Source: Deltaproteobacteria bacterium | Lineage (GTDB): Bacteria; Myxococcota_A; UBA9042; DTJE01 | Length of the DNA stretch: 64,000 nucleotides | Assembly: GCA_029547805.1 (NCBI GenBank) | Contig: JAKPOP010000003.1 | Coordinates: forward strand, 62,001-126,000 | Reading direction: 5' to 3' | Part shown: positions 34,797 through 43,250 of the stretch, piece after piece | Position numbering within the stretch: position 1 is the stretch's first letter | Layout: the number at the start of each line of letters is the position of its first letter | Position numbers and translations under genes: made by a program | Notes under the pieces: generated by a model | Databases searched by the model: none | Seen by the model: only the letters and a program-made list of their open reading frames with translations | Told to the model about the DNA's origin: nothing

Positions 34797-34898
34797 ATGA
34801 GCAGCGTGATCAAGAAGCGTCGCAAGAAGATGCGGAAGCACAAGTACGAGAAGATGCGCAAGAAGATGCGCCACGAGCGACGCAAGCGCGGCAAGTAG
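34797..34898 (+). CDS. bS22-like small ribosomal protein (AURKAIP1/COX24 domain)
   Basis: 33 residues, extremely basic: MSSVIKKRRKKMRKHKYEKM, then RKKMRHERRKRGK. The SVIKKRRKKMxKHK core is the signature of the AURKAIP1/COX24 family, whose bacterial members (bS22 in mycobacteria, the same 33-residue length) sit on the small ribosomal subunit and whose mitochondrial relative is mS38. AGGAGG lies 8-10 bases before the ATG, and a near-consensus promoter precedes it, so high expression is expected. It stands alone between lipA and the MopE-repeat gene. The assignment is by sequence pattern and length. Confidence 0.92.
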   Translation: MSSVIKKRRKKMRKHKYEKMRKKMRHERRKRGK

Positions 34899-34976
34899 TC
34901 CCGTTCCCCGCGTCGGCCTTTCCCCGCAATTCTCCCATTGGTCTTTCAGGGCCTTCGTGTTCTCGTCTGTCTGCCT

Positions 34977-35000
34977 GGAACGAGGCTCCGCTCGGGTTCC
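34977..35000 (-). terminator. Imperfect hairpin after the MopE-repeat gene
   Basis: GGAAC-GAG and CTC-GTTCC pair with a two-base bulge around a six-base loop, 4 bases past the stop of the large minus-strand gene and between two convergent genes. There is no U-tract on either strand, so terminator function is only suggested by position. Confidence 0.25.
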
Positions 35001-35003
35001 CCC

Positions 35004-38000
35004 CTACTGGCAGGTGTAGTCTCCGGCGACTCCGGAGGGAAGGCATCGGGCCGGCTCGGTGCAGGCGGGTCCCGATCCGCACAGGCAGGTTCCCGTCTCG
35101 GCATCGGTGTCACAGGAATTGGAGCGTAGCGAGTCGCAGACCGTCGACCCGGTCCACCCCTGGCAGACGCATCCCGATGGGCCGCACACGGGATTCGGCT
35201 GTTCGCAGATGCTGCTTCCCTTGCAGGTCCCCGAGAGACACTGGTCGTTGACGGTGCAATCGCGGCCGTCATTGCAGGTTTCCCCGGTGAGGGGCCTCCA
35301 GGAGGACTGGGACAGGGTCGGCTGGCAGGACTGGCACTCGTTGGTCGGATTCCTGTCTCCCGCGTGGTAGCAGGAGGAACCGATGTAACAGGTGCCATCC
35401 GCGATGGTCCAGGAGTTCTGGTTCCGGAAGACATCGCAGACCTGGCAGAACTTCGTCCCGTTGGACTGCCCGTTGACCAGGCACTGGTTCGAGATGAAGC
35501 AGAAATCCGCCTTCAGGACCTGGGAGCAGTTGTTCGGGGGCGGGAGGCCCTGGCACTGGGAGTCGTAACAGGAGGCGATGGGGGTGCAGGTGAACGTCGT
35601 CCCCCGGCAGAGGCCGCCGGTCTGGCAGACATCCGTGTAGGAACACAGGTCCCGGTCGTTGCAGGACGTGCCCAGGGCATCCTCGTGGATGCAGGGGTCG
35701 CCGGTCCTGATGCTCGGGTCGCAGCGATCGTTGGTGCAGGCGTTCCCGTCCGAACAGTCCCTCGCGATGCCCGGAAGGCACGCCCCTGAGAGGCACTCGT
35801 CCCCCAGGGTGCAGGGATTGCCGTCCTCGCATGGGACGTGGTCGGGCCCCGGACTCCAGGTGGACGGGGTCGCCGGGTTGCAGACCTGGCAGGCGTTGGT
35901 CGGGTTGGACTCGTTGGCATTGCGGCAGAGACCGTCGATCAGGCAGGTTCCCTCGAGGAGCAGGTAGTTGCATCCCCCGTTGCCATCGCACTGGTCCAGC
36001 GTGCAGTAGCGGCCGTCGGCGCAGGAATAGGAGGTGCCCTGACAGGTGCCGTTCGCGAGGCAGCGGTCCGTGTAGGAACAGAGATTGCCGTCGTCGCAGG
36101 ACTGGCCCACGTTGGCCGGCTGTTCCTGGCAGACATAGGACTGGCTGCTCAGGGAGACGCAGACCCCTCTCTTGCACGGGAGATTCGGGGAGGGGCAGTC
36201 GGCCGCGGGCCCCGGAACACAGGTACCGTCCTGGCACGAATCCCCGACCGTGCAGCCGTTTCCATCCGCATCGCAGCCATGCCCTGTGGGACGTGGCGAC
36301 CATCCCTGGGCATCCCGGGAGGCCTCGCACCAGAGACACGGGTTGGTCGGGTGGGGCGCACCGTCGGACACGCAGGAGGTCCCCCCGATCAGGCAGAAGC
36401 CCGTCCGGACCGAGTGCCGGCAGCCACCGCCAATGCAGAGGTCCTCGGTGCAGTCGAGGCCATCGTTGCAGTCGGAGTCGGCCCCGTCGTCGGTCATGCC
36501 GTCGCAGTCGTCGTCCTGGCCGTTGCAGGTCTCGTTTCGAGCGAGGCCCGCCGTGGAACACTCGAGGCCCGAACCGTCCAGGCGGCAGAGGACCATCCCA
36601 TCGCGGCAGCGTCCCGTCCCGCAGGTCTGCCCGACCCCCAGGGAGTTCCCATTCCAGTCCCGGAAGGTGAAGTCCTCGTCGGTGAGTCCGTCGCAGTCGT
36701 TGTCCCGGCCGTCACAACTCCGCTCCGAGGGGGTCTCGTAGAATGGCACGTTGCGATAGTCGCAGAACCAGTCCCCCGCGACGCACCGGGCGATGACCTG
36801 GTCGGGAGCACAGACGCCGACCCGAAGGCATGGGCAGTCGCCGCTGAGGACCCCGAGCCCATCGTCCGTGGACCCGTTGCAGTCGTCGTCCCGGTTGTTG
36901 CAGGTCTCTGGAGCAGCCAGCGAGGCGCTGCCGTCGGGATTGGTACTGCAGACGGGGCGCAGGTCAACGGGATGGCACTCCACGACCCCCGGGGATCGCC
37001 CACATTCTCCGATCCCGGAACACGAACTGCCCGGGAGTCCGCCCTGGTAGCGCTGGTCCTCGTCCGTCCCCCCGTCACAGTCGTCGTCCTGGCCGTTGCA
37101 GACCTCCGCGGTCGCCAGTCCCGCGGTCGAGCAGGCGAGCCCCGTGCCGTTGCAGACGACGGTCCCGTTTCGGCACCTTCCCGTGCCGCAGGGCTCTCCC
37201 AGGACCTTCTGGGCGCCATCCCAGTCCGTGAGCCGGAAGTCCTCGTCGGTCTGCCCGTCACAGTCGTTGTCCCGGCCGTCACACTGGACCTCTCGGTCGC
37301 GATCCCAGAAGGGGACCCGGGAGTAGTCGCACAGCCAGATTCCGGCCTCGCAGCGGGCCTGGATGAGCCGCTTGCCGTCCCCGCCGCAGACCCCCGTCTG
37401 TCGGCAGGTGCTGGCCTCCACGTCCGTCAGGTCCTCGTCGGTCTGCCCGTCGCAGTCGTCGTCGCGGTCGTTGCAGGTCTCCGGCACCGCCAGGGACTCG
37501 CTTCCTCCGGGATCGGTGCTGCAGACCACGCGGGTGCCATCCAGGCACTCCCGGCGACCTTCCCGCCGGGCGCACTCGCCGGTCCCGGTGCAGGCGACTC
37601 TCCCGGCCTCGGGACGGGCGGGGTCCAGAAAGATCTGGAAGTCCTCGTCGGTCTGCCCGTCGCAGTCGTTGTCCTTGCCGTCGCAGGACTCCTGGATCCG
37701 GGCAGCGGCATAGGTGGAACAGGTGAGGGACGCCCCGTCGGTCGTGCAGGTCACCTGGCCGCCGGAGCAGACCCCCTTGCCGCAGGGGTCGCCCTTCGCC
37801 AACGGATTTGGATGCTGGTCGTCCTGGAACCGGAAGTCCTCGTCGGTCTGTCCGTCGCAGTCGTTGTCCTTGCCGTCGCAGTGGGCCTCCTGCTCCCCGT
37901 CCCATCCCGGGACCAGCGAGTAGTCGCAGCGCCAGGAGCCGCGGTCGCACCGAGCGACGATGAACGAGGCCCCGGCCAGGCAGACGCCGGTCTTCCGACA

Positions 38001-40019
38001 GTCGCTGGCCGCGACCCCGACCAGGTCCTCGTCGGTCTGTCCGTCGCAGTCGTCGTCCTGGTTGTTGCAGACCTCCGCCTTGGCCCGGGAATCGGGGCCC
38101 TCAGGGTTGGTGGAGCAGGTGGCATGGGAGCCGTCCAGGCAGACGACGGTGCCGTATCGGTCCGGGATTGCGTCCCCATCGGCATCTCCACAGGCCCCCC
38201 GACCGTAACAGGTCTGGCCGACCCGAGGCATCGCCGGACAGTCGCCGCTCTCCTGGGGATCGGCGCAGGGGACTCCGTTGCCCTGATCGTAGGCGAAGTC
38301 CTCGTCGGTCTTGCCGTCGCAGTCATCGTCCTTGCCGTTGCAGGTCTCCGGGACAGGGTCCACCGATTCCAGGCAGCGCACCGAGGCCCCCTCTCCCCTG
38401 GCATGGAAACAGACCTGTCGCCCCAGGCGGCACTCCCCGACGTCGCTGCCACAGGCGGCGAATCGGGCCTCGGGGTTCCCCTCGTCGGTGTCCCCGTCGC
38501 AGTCGTCGTCCTTGCCATTGCAACGCTCCGAGGCGCCGGGATGGACCTCCGGGTCCGTGTCGTCGCAGTCCCCGTTGGCCGCGGTGTATCCGTCCCGGTC
38601 GGCGTCCGGGAGCCCCGCGCAGGGAAGGTCCCCTCCCCTGCAGTCCTGGTCGATGCCGTCGCCGCACCGTTCCGGAGCGCCCGCGTGAACCCAGGGGTCC
38701 TCGTCATTGCAGTCGGTGTCGGGGCCGGCCGGGTAGCCATCCCCATCCTGATCTTCGGCGTCGCAGAAGGTCACCTTCCCATCGCAGTTCCGGTCACAGG
38801 AGACCGGAGCCGTGCCGCCGCTCGGGACCAGGCAGCAGGGTTCGGGCCCCGAGTGCCGTGGGGCCCCGTCGTAGGAGAGTTCCGGGAAGACCCCGGCGTC
38901 GTAGGGTGCGTCGGGGTTTCCGGGACAGTGCTGGCGCTCCAGTTCGTCAGGCACGCCGTCCCCGTCGATGTCCCCTTCGAAGCAGCCGTCCTGGATGGGG
39001 TCATTGGCAACGCCGTTGCAGTTGTCGTCCTCCGGAGAGGTGCAGTCCTCCATGGCCATCCGGAGCCCGGCGGTGGAGCAGATCGGGAGGCCCGTCTCTT
39101 CGTCGCAGACGACCTTGCCTCCAGCACAACGCCCCGCGCCGCAGGGGTCTCCCACCACTCTCAGGGAGCCGTCCCAGTCTCGGACCACCAGATCCTCGTC
39201 GGTGAGCCCATCGCAGTCGTTGTCCTTGCCGTCGCATCGCTCCTCGGCACCGGGATGGACCGTCGGGTCCGCGACATCGCAGTCCAGCCGGCCGACCATC
39301 TCCAGGCAGGCCGGGGACCCCAGTGATTCCTCCCGACACCAGGTCGGCAGGCAGTCGGGGCTCTGGTCCCCGTCCTGGTCCCGGCAGATCGCGGGCGTCC
39401 CGTCGCAATCGTCGTCGACGGCCCCCTCGGGGGCCTGTCCACTGACGGAAAAGTCGCACCGGGAGCAGTCGTCCTCAAACCCTACGGGAGTGGCGGCCGC
39501 CTGGCCGTCGTTGCAGTCCCCGAGGAGCTCCTCCCCGGGGGCGCAACATCCCAGCACCTCACAGTCGGAAAAACCGTCGCGATCCCGGTCGCAGGCGGAA
39601 TCGATGGGCTGGAGGTCCAGGGGCACCGCGCCTCGAAACCCCAGGTCCCCCTTCCCGATGGCCCGCCCGACGACCTCGCCGCGGGACAGGGCCAGCACCA
39701 CGATCGTCACGGACCCCTGGAAGCGTTCCCCGGGGGTCATCCGGACCAGGAAGGGGCTCGTCAGGAGGTCCTTCTGGGCCACGTCGAAGCGGAAGCGCGC
39801 GTCGGAGGCCTCGTCCCTGGGGACGACCCGTCGTTCCGGTCCCTCGCCCTGAAGGAGATGGAAGAAGAGTTCCGTGGGTTTCAGGGATTCCGGGTCCCGG
39901 ACCTCGACGAAGAGGCTGTCATAGGTCCAGGTCGTCCGGGAGCATCCCGAAAGGAACAGCAGCGCACAGAACGGCACAGCCAGGATTCCCTGCGACGCGC
40001 ATCGCCAGGACCGATTCAT
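35004..40019 (-). CDS. Large lipoprotein with MopE-type Cys/Asp metal-binding repeats
   Basis: 1,671 residues. A lipoprotein signal ends LFLSGC (Cys26). Residues about 30-145 form a beta-rich domain. After that come twelve copies of the motif C-[DN]-x-x-D-[DN]-D-C-[DN]-G-x-T-D (for example CDGKDNDCDGQTDE), plus several degenerate ones, between about residues 230 and 1250. This is the putative metal-binding motif of MopE-like secreted proteins. The remaining part has Cys-rich units of the form DGxxCTxxDxCxxGxC. Asp, Cys and Gly dominate; most Cys should be disulfide-bonded, so the protein is very likely exposed on the outer membrane, where the Asp-rich loops could bind calcium or copper. Proteins of this kind are abundant in Myxococcota. 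The ATG at 40019 gives the only convincing signal peptide and lies just below a strong promoter. Confidence 0.92.
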   Translation of the reverse strand: MNRSWRCASQGILAVPFCALLFLSGCSRTTWTYDSLFVEVRDPESLKPTELFFHLLQGEGPERRVVPRDEASDARFRFDVAQKDLLTSPFLVRMTPGERFQGSVTIVVLALSRGEVVGRAIGKGDLGFRGAVPLDLQPIDSACDRDRDGFSDCEVLGCCAPGEELLGDCNDGQAAATPVGFEDDCSRCDFSVSGQAPEGAVDDDCDGTPAICRDQDGDQSPDCLPTWCREESLGSPACLEMVGRLDCDVADPTVHPGAEERCDGKDNDCDGLTDEDLVVRDWDGSLRVVGDPCGAGRCAGGKVVCDEETGLPICSTAGLRMAMEDCTSPEDDNCNGVANDPIQDGCFEGDIDGDGVPDELERQHCPGNPDAPYDAGVFPELSYDGAPRHSGPEPCCLVPSGGTAPVSCDRNCDGKVTFCDAEDQDGDGYPAGPDTDCNDEDPWVHAGAPERCGDGIDQDCRGGDLPCAGLPDADRDGYTAANGDCDDTDPEVHPGASERCNGKDDDCDGDTDEGNPEARFAACGSDVGECRLGRQVCFHARGEGASVRCLESVDPVPETCNGKDDDCDGKTDEDFAYDQGNGVPCADPQESGDCPAMPRVGQTCYGRGACGDADGDAIPDRYGTVVCLDGSHATCSTNPEGPDSRAKAEVCNNQDDDCDGQTDEDLVGVAASDCRKTGVCLAGASFIVARCDRGSWRCDYSLVPGWDGEQEAHCDGKDNDCDGQTDEDFRFQDDQHPNPLAKGDPCGKGVCSGGQVTCTTDGASLTCSTYAAARIQESCDGKDNDCDGQTDEDFQIFLDPARPEAGRVACTGTGECARREGRRECLDGTRVVCSTDPGGSESLAVPETCNDRDDDCDGQTDEDLTDVEASTCRQTGVCGGDGKRLIQARCEAGIWLCDYSRVPFWDRDREVQCDGRDNDCDGQTDEDFRLTDWDGAQKVLGEPCGTGRCRNGTVVCNGTGLACSTAGLATAEVCNGQDDDCDGGTDEDQRYQGGLPGSSCSGIGECGRSPGVVECHPVDLRPVCSTNPDGSASLAAPETCNNRDDDCNGSTDDGLGVLSGDCPCLRVGVCAPDQVIARCVAGDWFCDYRNVPFYETPSERSCDGRDNDCDGLTDEDFTFRDWNGNSLGVGQTCGTGRCRDGMVLCRLDGSGLECSTAGLARNETCNGQDDDCDGMTDDGADSDCNDGLDCTEDLCIGGGCRHSVRTGFCLIGGTSCVSDGAPHPTNPCLWCEASRDAQGWSPRPTGHGCDADGNGCTVGDSCQDGTCVPGPAADCPSPNLPCKRGVCVSLSSQSYVCQEQPANVGQSCDDGNLCSYTDRCLANGTCQGTSYSCADGRYCTLDQCDGNGGCNYLLLEGTCLIDGLCRNANESNPTNACQVCNPATPSTWSPGPDHVPCEDGNPCTLGDECLSGACLPGIARDCSDGNACTNDRCDPSIRTGDPCIHEDALGTSCNDRDLCSYTDVCQTGGLCRGTTFTCTPIASCYDSQCQGLPPPNNCSQVLKADFCFISNQCLVNGQSNGTKFCQVCDVFRNQNSWTIADGTCYIGSSCYHAGDRNPTNECQSCQPTLSQSSWRPLTGETCNDGRDCTVNDQCLSGTCKGSSICEQPNPVCGPSGCVCQGWTGSTVCDSLRSNSCDTDAETGTCLCGSGPACTEPARCLPSGVAGDYTCQ

Positions 40020-40047
40020 GAAGTCGCCTTCTCCAGGGCCGGATTCT

Positions 40048-40075
40048 ATTCTAGGAAAGCCCCGGTTCCGGTCAA
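40048..40075 (-). promoter_or_regulatory. Promoter for the MopE-repeat lipoprotein gene
   Basis: Minus strand: TTGACC, 16 bases, TAGAAT. Predicted start near 40041, about 22 bases before the ATG at 40019. The same hexamers and spacing recur at 63957-63984. Confidence 0.7.
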
Positions 40076-40110
40076 TCGCGGCAATCGTGGCCCCCGCGAC
40101 GGCAGGGCCT

Positions 40111-40138
40111 TTCGGCGCGCCTCGAAGAGCGATAGACT
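40111..40138 (+). promoter_or_regulatory. Promoter for the phoH-ybeY operon, near-leaderless start
   Basis: TTCGGC, 16 bases, TAGACT. The -10 ends only 8 bases before the ATG at 40147, so transcription would begin within a base or two of the start codon. The -35 is poor; the TAGACT match to other promoters is the main support. Confidence 0.5.
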
Positions 40139-40146
40139 TCCGCCCC

Positions 40147-42162
40147 ATGAGGAGGCTGCTCGTCTTCGGTGCAGTCATTCTGGCGTGTCCGGCAGTCCTC
40201 GGGGCCGAGCCGGTCCCCGCCGGTACCAGCGAGGTCCGCTGTGCCCTCCCCCAGGCCCTGGAACGGCCCGTCACGAATCTCCTCCAGGCCCTGGACGGCG
40301 GGGACTTCGCGGCGGCTCGCGTCTCTCTTGGAATCGTCCGGGACCGATCCCGTTCCCTGGGAATCCAGAACCTCTTTCCCCTCTCCGCCGCAGTGCGCCT
40401 CTGGCTCTCCGGGAAGGGAACGACCGCCCCCTCGTCGGACGTCCTGGAGGTCCTCGACGGGGTGATCGACCTGGCCCCCGACGACCCCTGGCTGCGACTC
40501 CATCGATCCCGCGTCGTCCTGGGACAGGGATTCGGTGGCATCAGCGAGGCCTTCCTGTCCCTGGAACAAGCCCTTCAGGCCTTCCGCCGGAATCCGGCCG
40601 CGTCCCTTCAGACGATGGGCCATGTCGCCTTCCTGTCGCTGCTCTCCCTGGTCGGTTGCCTCTTGCTCGTGTCCCTGGGGATCCTCCTTCGTCATTTCAC
40701 GCGTCTGGCCCACGACGCCGGGGACCTCTTTCCCCGGGCTCCCACCAGCGCCTTCTCGCTGCTGGAAATGGCCCGGTCCCGGGGGCTCCGGTTCCTGGTG
40801 GGAAGCGGGGCGAATCGCGTCCTGTCGGGGTCCCTGCTGGCGGTGGTCCTGTTCCTTCCCATCGTCGCCGGCCTCGGGCTGATTCCGACCGCCTGTCTCT
40901 GGACGGTGCTGCTGGTGCCCTATCTTCGTCCCGCAGAACGGGTCGGCGCGGCCTTCTCCCTGGTGTCCGTGGCCGGGATTCCCTGGATCGCGGCATGGGC
41001 CCTTCTGCCGGGCAGGGTCCTGGACGGCGACGGCGCCGCTCTCTGGACCGCGCTCCAGGGAACTCCACGACCGGGAGCCGAGGAGCAGGTCCTGCGGCGG
41101 GGCCTCGAACGGCCCGAGGACCCCTGGGCGGCCCTGGTCCGGTCCCGGATCGATGCCCGTCGGTCGCCCCTCTCCGTGGCGGTTCTCCAGGGGAACCGGA
41201 CCCGGCTGGCCGCCGCGACGCCCGATCCCCAGGGAGTCGTCGCCACCGAGATGGGCCACACGGAACTGCGTCTCTCGCTGGCAGACTGTGGTTCGGGAAG
41301 ACCGGACCGGGAGGCGGCCGCCCGGGCCCTGTCGGCCTATCGGGAGGCCCTGGCCCGGGCGCCGGGCCGCCCGGAGATCCTGGAGGCGATGGCCCTGGCT
41401 TCGGCACTGCAGGAGGACGTCGCTGGAACCCGGGATGCCCTGAAGAACTGGACTGCTGCCTCTCCCGAGGAGGAACTGGAACGAGTCGCCGCCTGGAAGC
41501 CCCTCCTGAACCCGGCGGATGCGTGCCGGGAGGCCCTCCGCCTGGACCGGGAACTTCGCCTCCCTCCGTTTTCCGCGTGGAATCTCTACCTCCTGGAGCA
41601 GGCTCCCTGGCTCCCGGCGGATACCCTCCCCTTCCAGTCGGCCCTGACGGGACGCATTCCCGTATCGTGGCTTCCGGTCCTGGGAGTCGCCGGACTGCTC
41701 ATCCTGGTCGTCCTCTCGGGCCTCGGGAATCGACTGCACTTCGCGTCCCGTTGTCCCCGATGCGGCCAGGTGTCCTGCCCCTCGTGCAACCGGGCAGCCA
41801 CGGGGTTCGACTACTGCCCCACCTGCCTCTTTGAACAGGTGCGGCCCGCGTTCCTGGACCCCGGCGAACGAATGGCCCGAGGAGAGCAGTCGTTCAAGGG
41901 CTTCCAACGCAGGGCCCGCCTGATCCTGGGTCTCCTCGTTCCCGGCCTTGGCCAGGTCCTCGACGGGAGACCGATCCGGGGAACGGTGTTCCTGCTCCTG
42001 TTGGCCGGGGCCCTGGTCTCGGTGACGGTCCCGGCCTCCCCGATCGTGGACCCGCTGTTCTTTTCGGGGGTCGGCCCAGGGCTTCCGGTCCTCCCGCCGG
42101 TGGTCCTGGCGACGGTCTTCCTGGTGTCGGCCATCGACCTGTGGAGGTTTGGACGGTCATGA
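40147..42162 (+). CDS. Multi-pass membrane protein with C-terminal zinc ribbon, unknown function
   Basis: 671 residues. A cleavable-looking signal peptide (MRRLLVFGAVILACPAVLG) is followed by a helical, TPR-like soluble region, hydrophobic segments near residues 160-185, 225-260 and 275-300, and a second helical soluble region. Next come another membrane helix (WLPVLGVAGLLILVVLSG), a six-Cys zinc ribbon (CPRCGQVSCPSCN and YCPTC), and two or three more helices beginning LILGLLVPGLGQVLDGRPIRG, a motif frequent in small membrane modules of the TM2/DUF5683 type. I do not recognise the whole. First of four overlapping genes ending in phoH and ybeY; overlaps the next by ATGA. Confidence 0.82.
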   Translation: MRRLLVFGAVILACPAVLGAEPVPAGTSEVRCALPQALERPVTNLLQALDGGDFAAARVSLGIVRDRSRSLGIQNLFPLSAAVRLWLSGKGTTAPSSDVLEVLDGVIDLAPDDPWLRLHRSRVVLGQGFGGISEAFLSLEQALQAFRRNPAASLQTMGHVAFLSLLSLVGCLLLVSLGILLRHFTRLAHDAGDLFPRAPTSAFSLLEMARSRGLRFLVGSGANRVLSGSLLAVVLFLPIVAGLGLIPTACLWTVLLVPYLRPAERVGAAFSLVSVAGIPWIAAWALLPGRVLDGDGAALWTALQGTPRPGAEEQVLRRGLERPEDPWAALVRSRIDARRSPLSVAVLQGNRTRLAAATPDPQGVVATEMGHTELRLSLADCGSGRPDREAAARALSAYREALARAPGRPEILEAMALASALQEDVAGTRDALKNWTAASPEEELERVAAWKPLLNPADACREALRLDRELRLPPFSAWNLYLLEQAPWLPADTLPFQSALTGRIPVSWLPVLGVAGLLILVVLSGLGNRLHFASRCPRCGQVSCPSCNRAATGFDYCPTCLFEQVRPAFLDPGERMARGEQSFKGFQRRARLILGLLVPGLGQVLDGRPIRGTVFLLLLAGALVSVTVPASPIVDPLFFSGVGPGLPVLPPVVLATVFLVSAIDLWRFGRS

Positions 42163-43250
42163 CCTGGGACCATGCCCCCGAGTCTCCCGCATCCCCGACC
42201 CGCCAGGGCGGCACGCCTCCGCTCTTCGCGGCGCTGCAATGGGCCCTGCAGCACCAGTGGCGGGGCCACATCGCCTACGAGACCGGGGACGGGTCCCGTG
42301 GCACGATCCAGGTGGCCGACGGACGGGTCACCGGAGTCGAGTGCGACGATCTGGCTCCGGCACGCCTGCTGGACCTGATGCGCCGGGCCGGGATTCTCGA
42401 CGACCGCCAGGTCGCCCGCCTGGAACGCTACACCCGGAAGACGGGGATGGACCCGGTATCGGCCGCCCTCGAGACGGGGATGATCTCTCGCGCCACGCTG
42501 GCGGCCCTCCGGGAGGCCACGGCCCGGGAGGCGCTGCTCCGCCTGATGCTGGAACGGGACCTCCGGGCGAACCCGGTCCAGCAGGAATCTCCGGGGTTCC
42601 CGGGCCGTGACCTGAGCCTTCCCCTCCCCTTCTTGTTGAAGGAGGCCCACCGCCGCCACCAGGAAGCCCCGGCGATCCGGCAGGTCGTGACGGGCCCGGA
42701 CCAGGTCTTCGTCCGGACTGGTGCCGGGAGGAACCCGGACCTCCGCCGCTGGGAGGACATCCAGGTCTCGCCGGCCGAGCGGCAGATCTTCTTCTTCGTC
42801 GATGGTCGCCGTTCGGTCGAGGACCTGGCGCTGGCCACGTGCCAGAGCATCCACGAGGTCGGTCGGGGGCTTGCGGCGTTGCATGCCGCCGGCCTGGTGC
42901 AGTCCTTGACGCCCCGGGAGGCGGCCAGGCGTCGAACACGCGATCCCGGAACGTCTGCCGGTCGTTCGTCGTTGTTGCGCCTTGCGGCCATGACCCTCGC
43001 CCTGGCCCTGGCGATCGTGGGACTTCGGGGCGCATCCCAGATGACCCCACCCGCCCCTCGGGGAACCGACGACTTCCTTCTTCTGCTGCGCCAGGCCTCG
43101 GACCTCCGGGTACAGGCCGCGGGATGCCTCTTCCGGATGCGGGAAGGGCGCCCCCCGGCCGATTTCGAGGAACTCCTGGACCATCGGCTGGTGGTGCCGG
43201 GAGACCGGAGAGCCGCCACCATGAGGGATGTCCTGCAGGAGGCACGATGA
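42159..43250 (+). CDS. DUF4388 (PatA-like N-terminal) protein with one membrane helix
   Basis: 363 residues. The first 120 residues match the DUF4388 pattern (LFAALQWALQHQWRGHIAYE, then GTIQVADGRVTGVECD and LLDLMRRAGILDD), a domain frequent in Myxococcota and cyanobacterial PatA regulators and thought to mediate protein contacts in signalling. A middle region (FFFVDGRRSVEDLALATCQS) looks like a winged-helix-type repeat of the same family. A membrane helix near residue 275 (LRLAAMTLALALAIVGL) leads to a short C-terminal tail. Start and stop overlap both neighbours by 4 bases (ATGA), so it is tightly coupled to phoH. A link to RNA metabolism is only by position. Confidence 0.83.
   Translation: MTWDHAPESPASPTRQGGTPPLFAALQWALQHQWRGHIAYETGDGSRGTIQVADGRVTGVECDDLAPARLLDLMRRAGILDDRQVARLERYTRKTGMDPVSAALETGMISRATLAALREATAREALLRLMLERDLRANPVQQESPGFPGRDLSLPLPFLLKEAHRRHQEAPAIRQVVTGPDQVFVRTGAGRNPDLRRWEDIQVSPAERQIFFFVDGRRSVEDLALATCQSIHEVGRGLAALHAAGLVQSLTPREAARRRTRDPGTSAGRSSLLRLAAMTLALALAIVGLRGASQMTPPAPRGTDDFLLLLRQASDLRVQAAGCLFRMREGRPPADFEELLDHRLVVPGDRRAATMRDVLQEAR

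Noticed and set aside
35004-40019. CRISPR-like or tandem DNA repeats in the MopE region
   Set aside because: The periodic DNA similarity comes from repeated protein motifs; repeat sequence and spacing vary and lie within one continuous gene.
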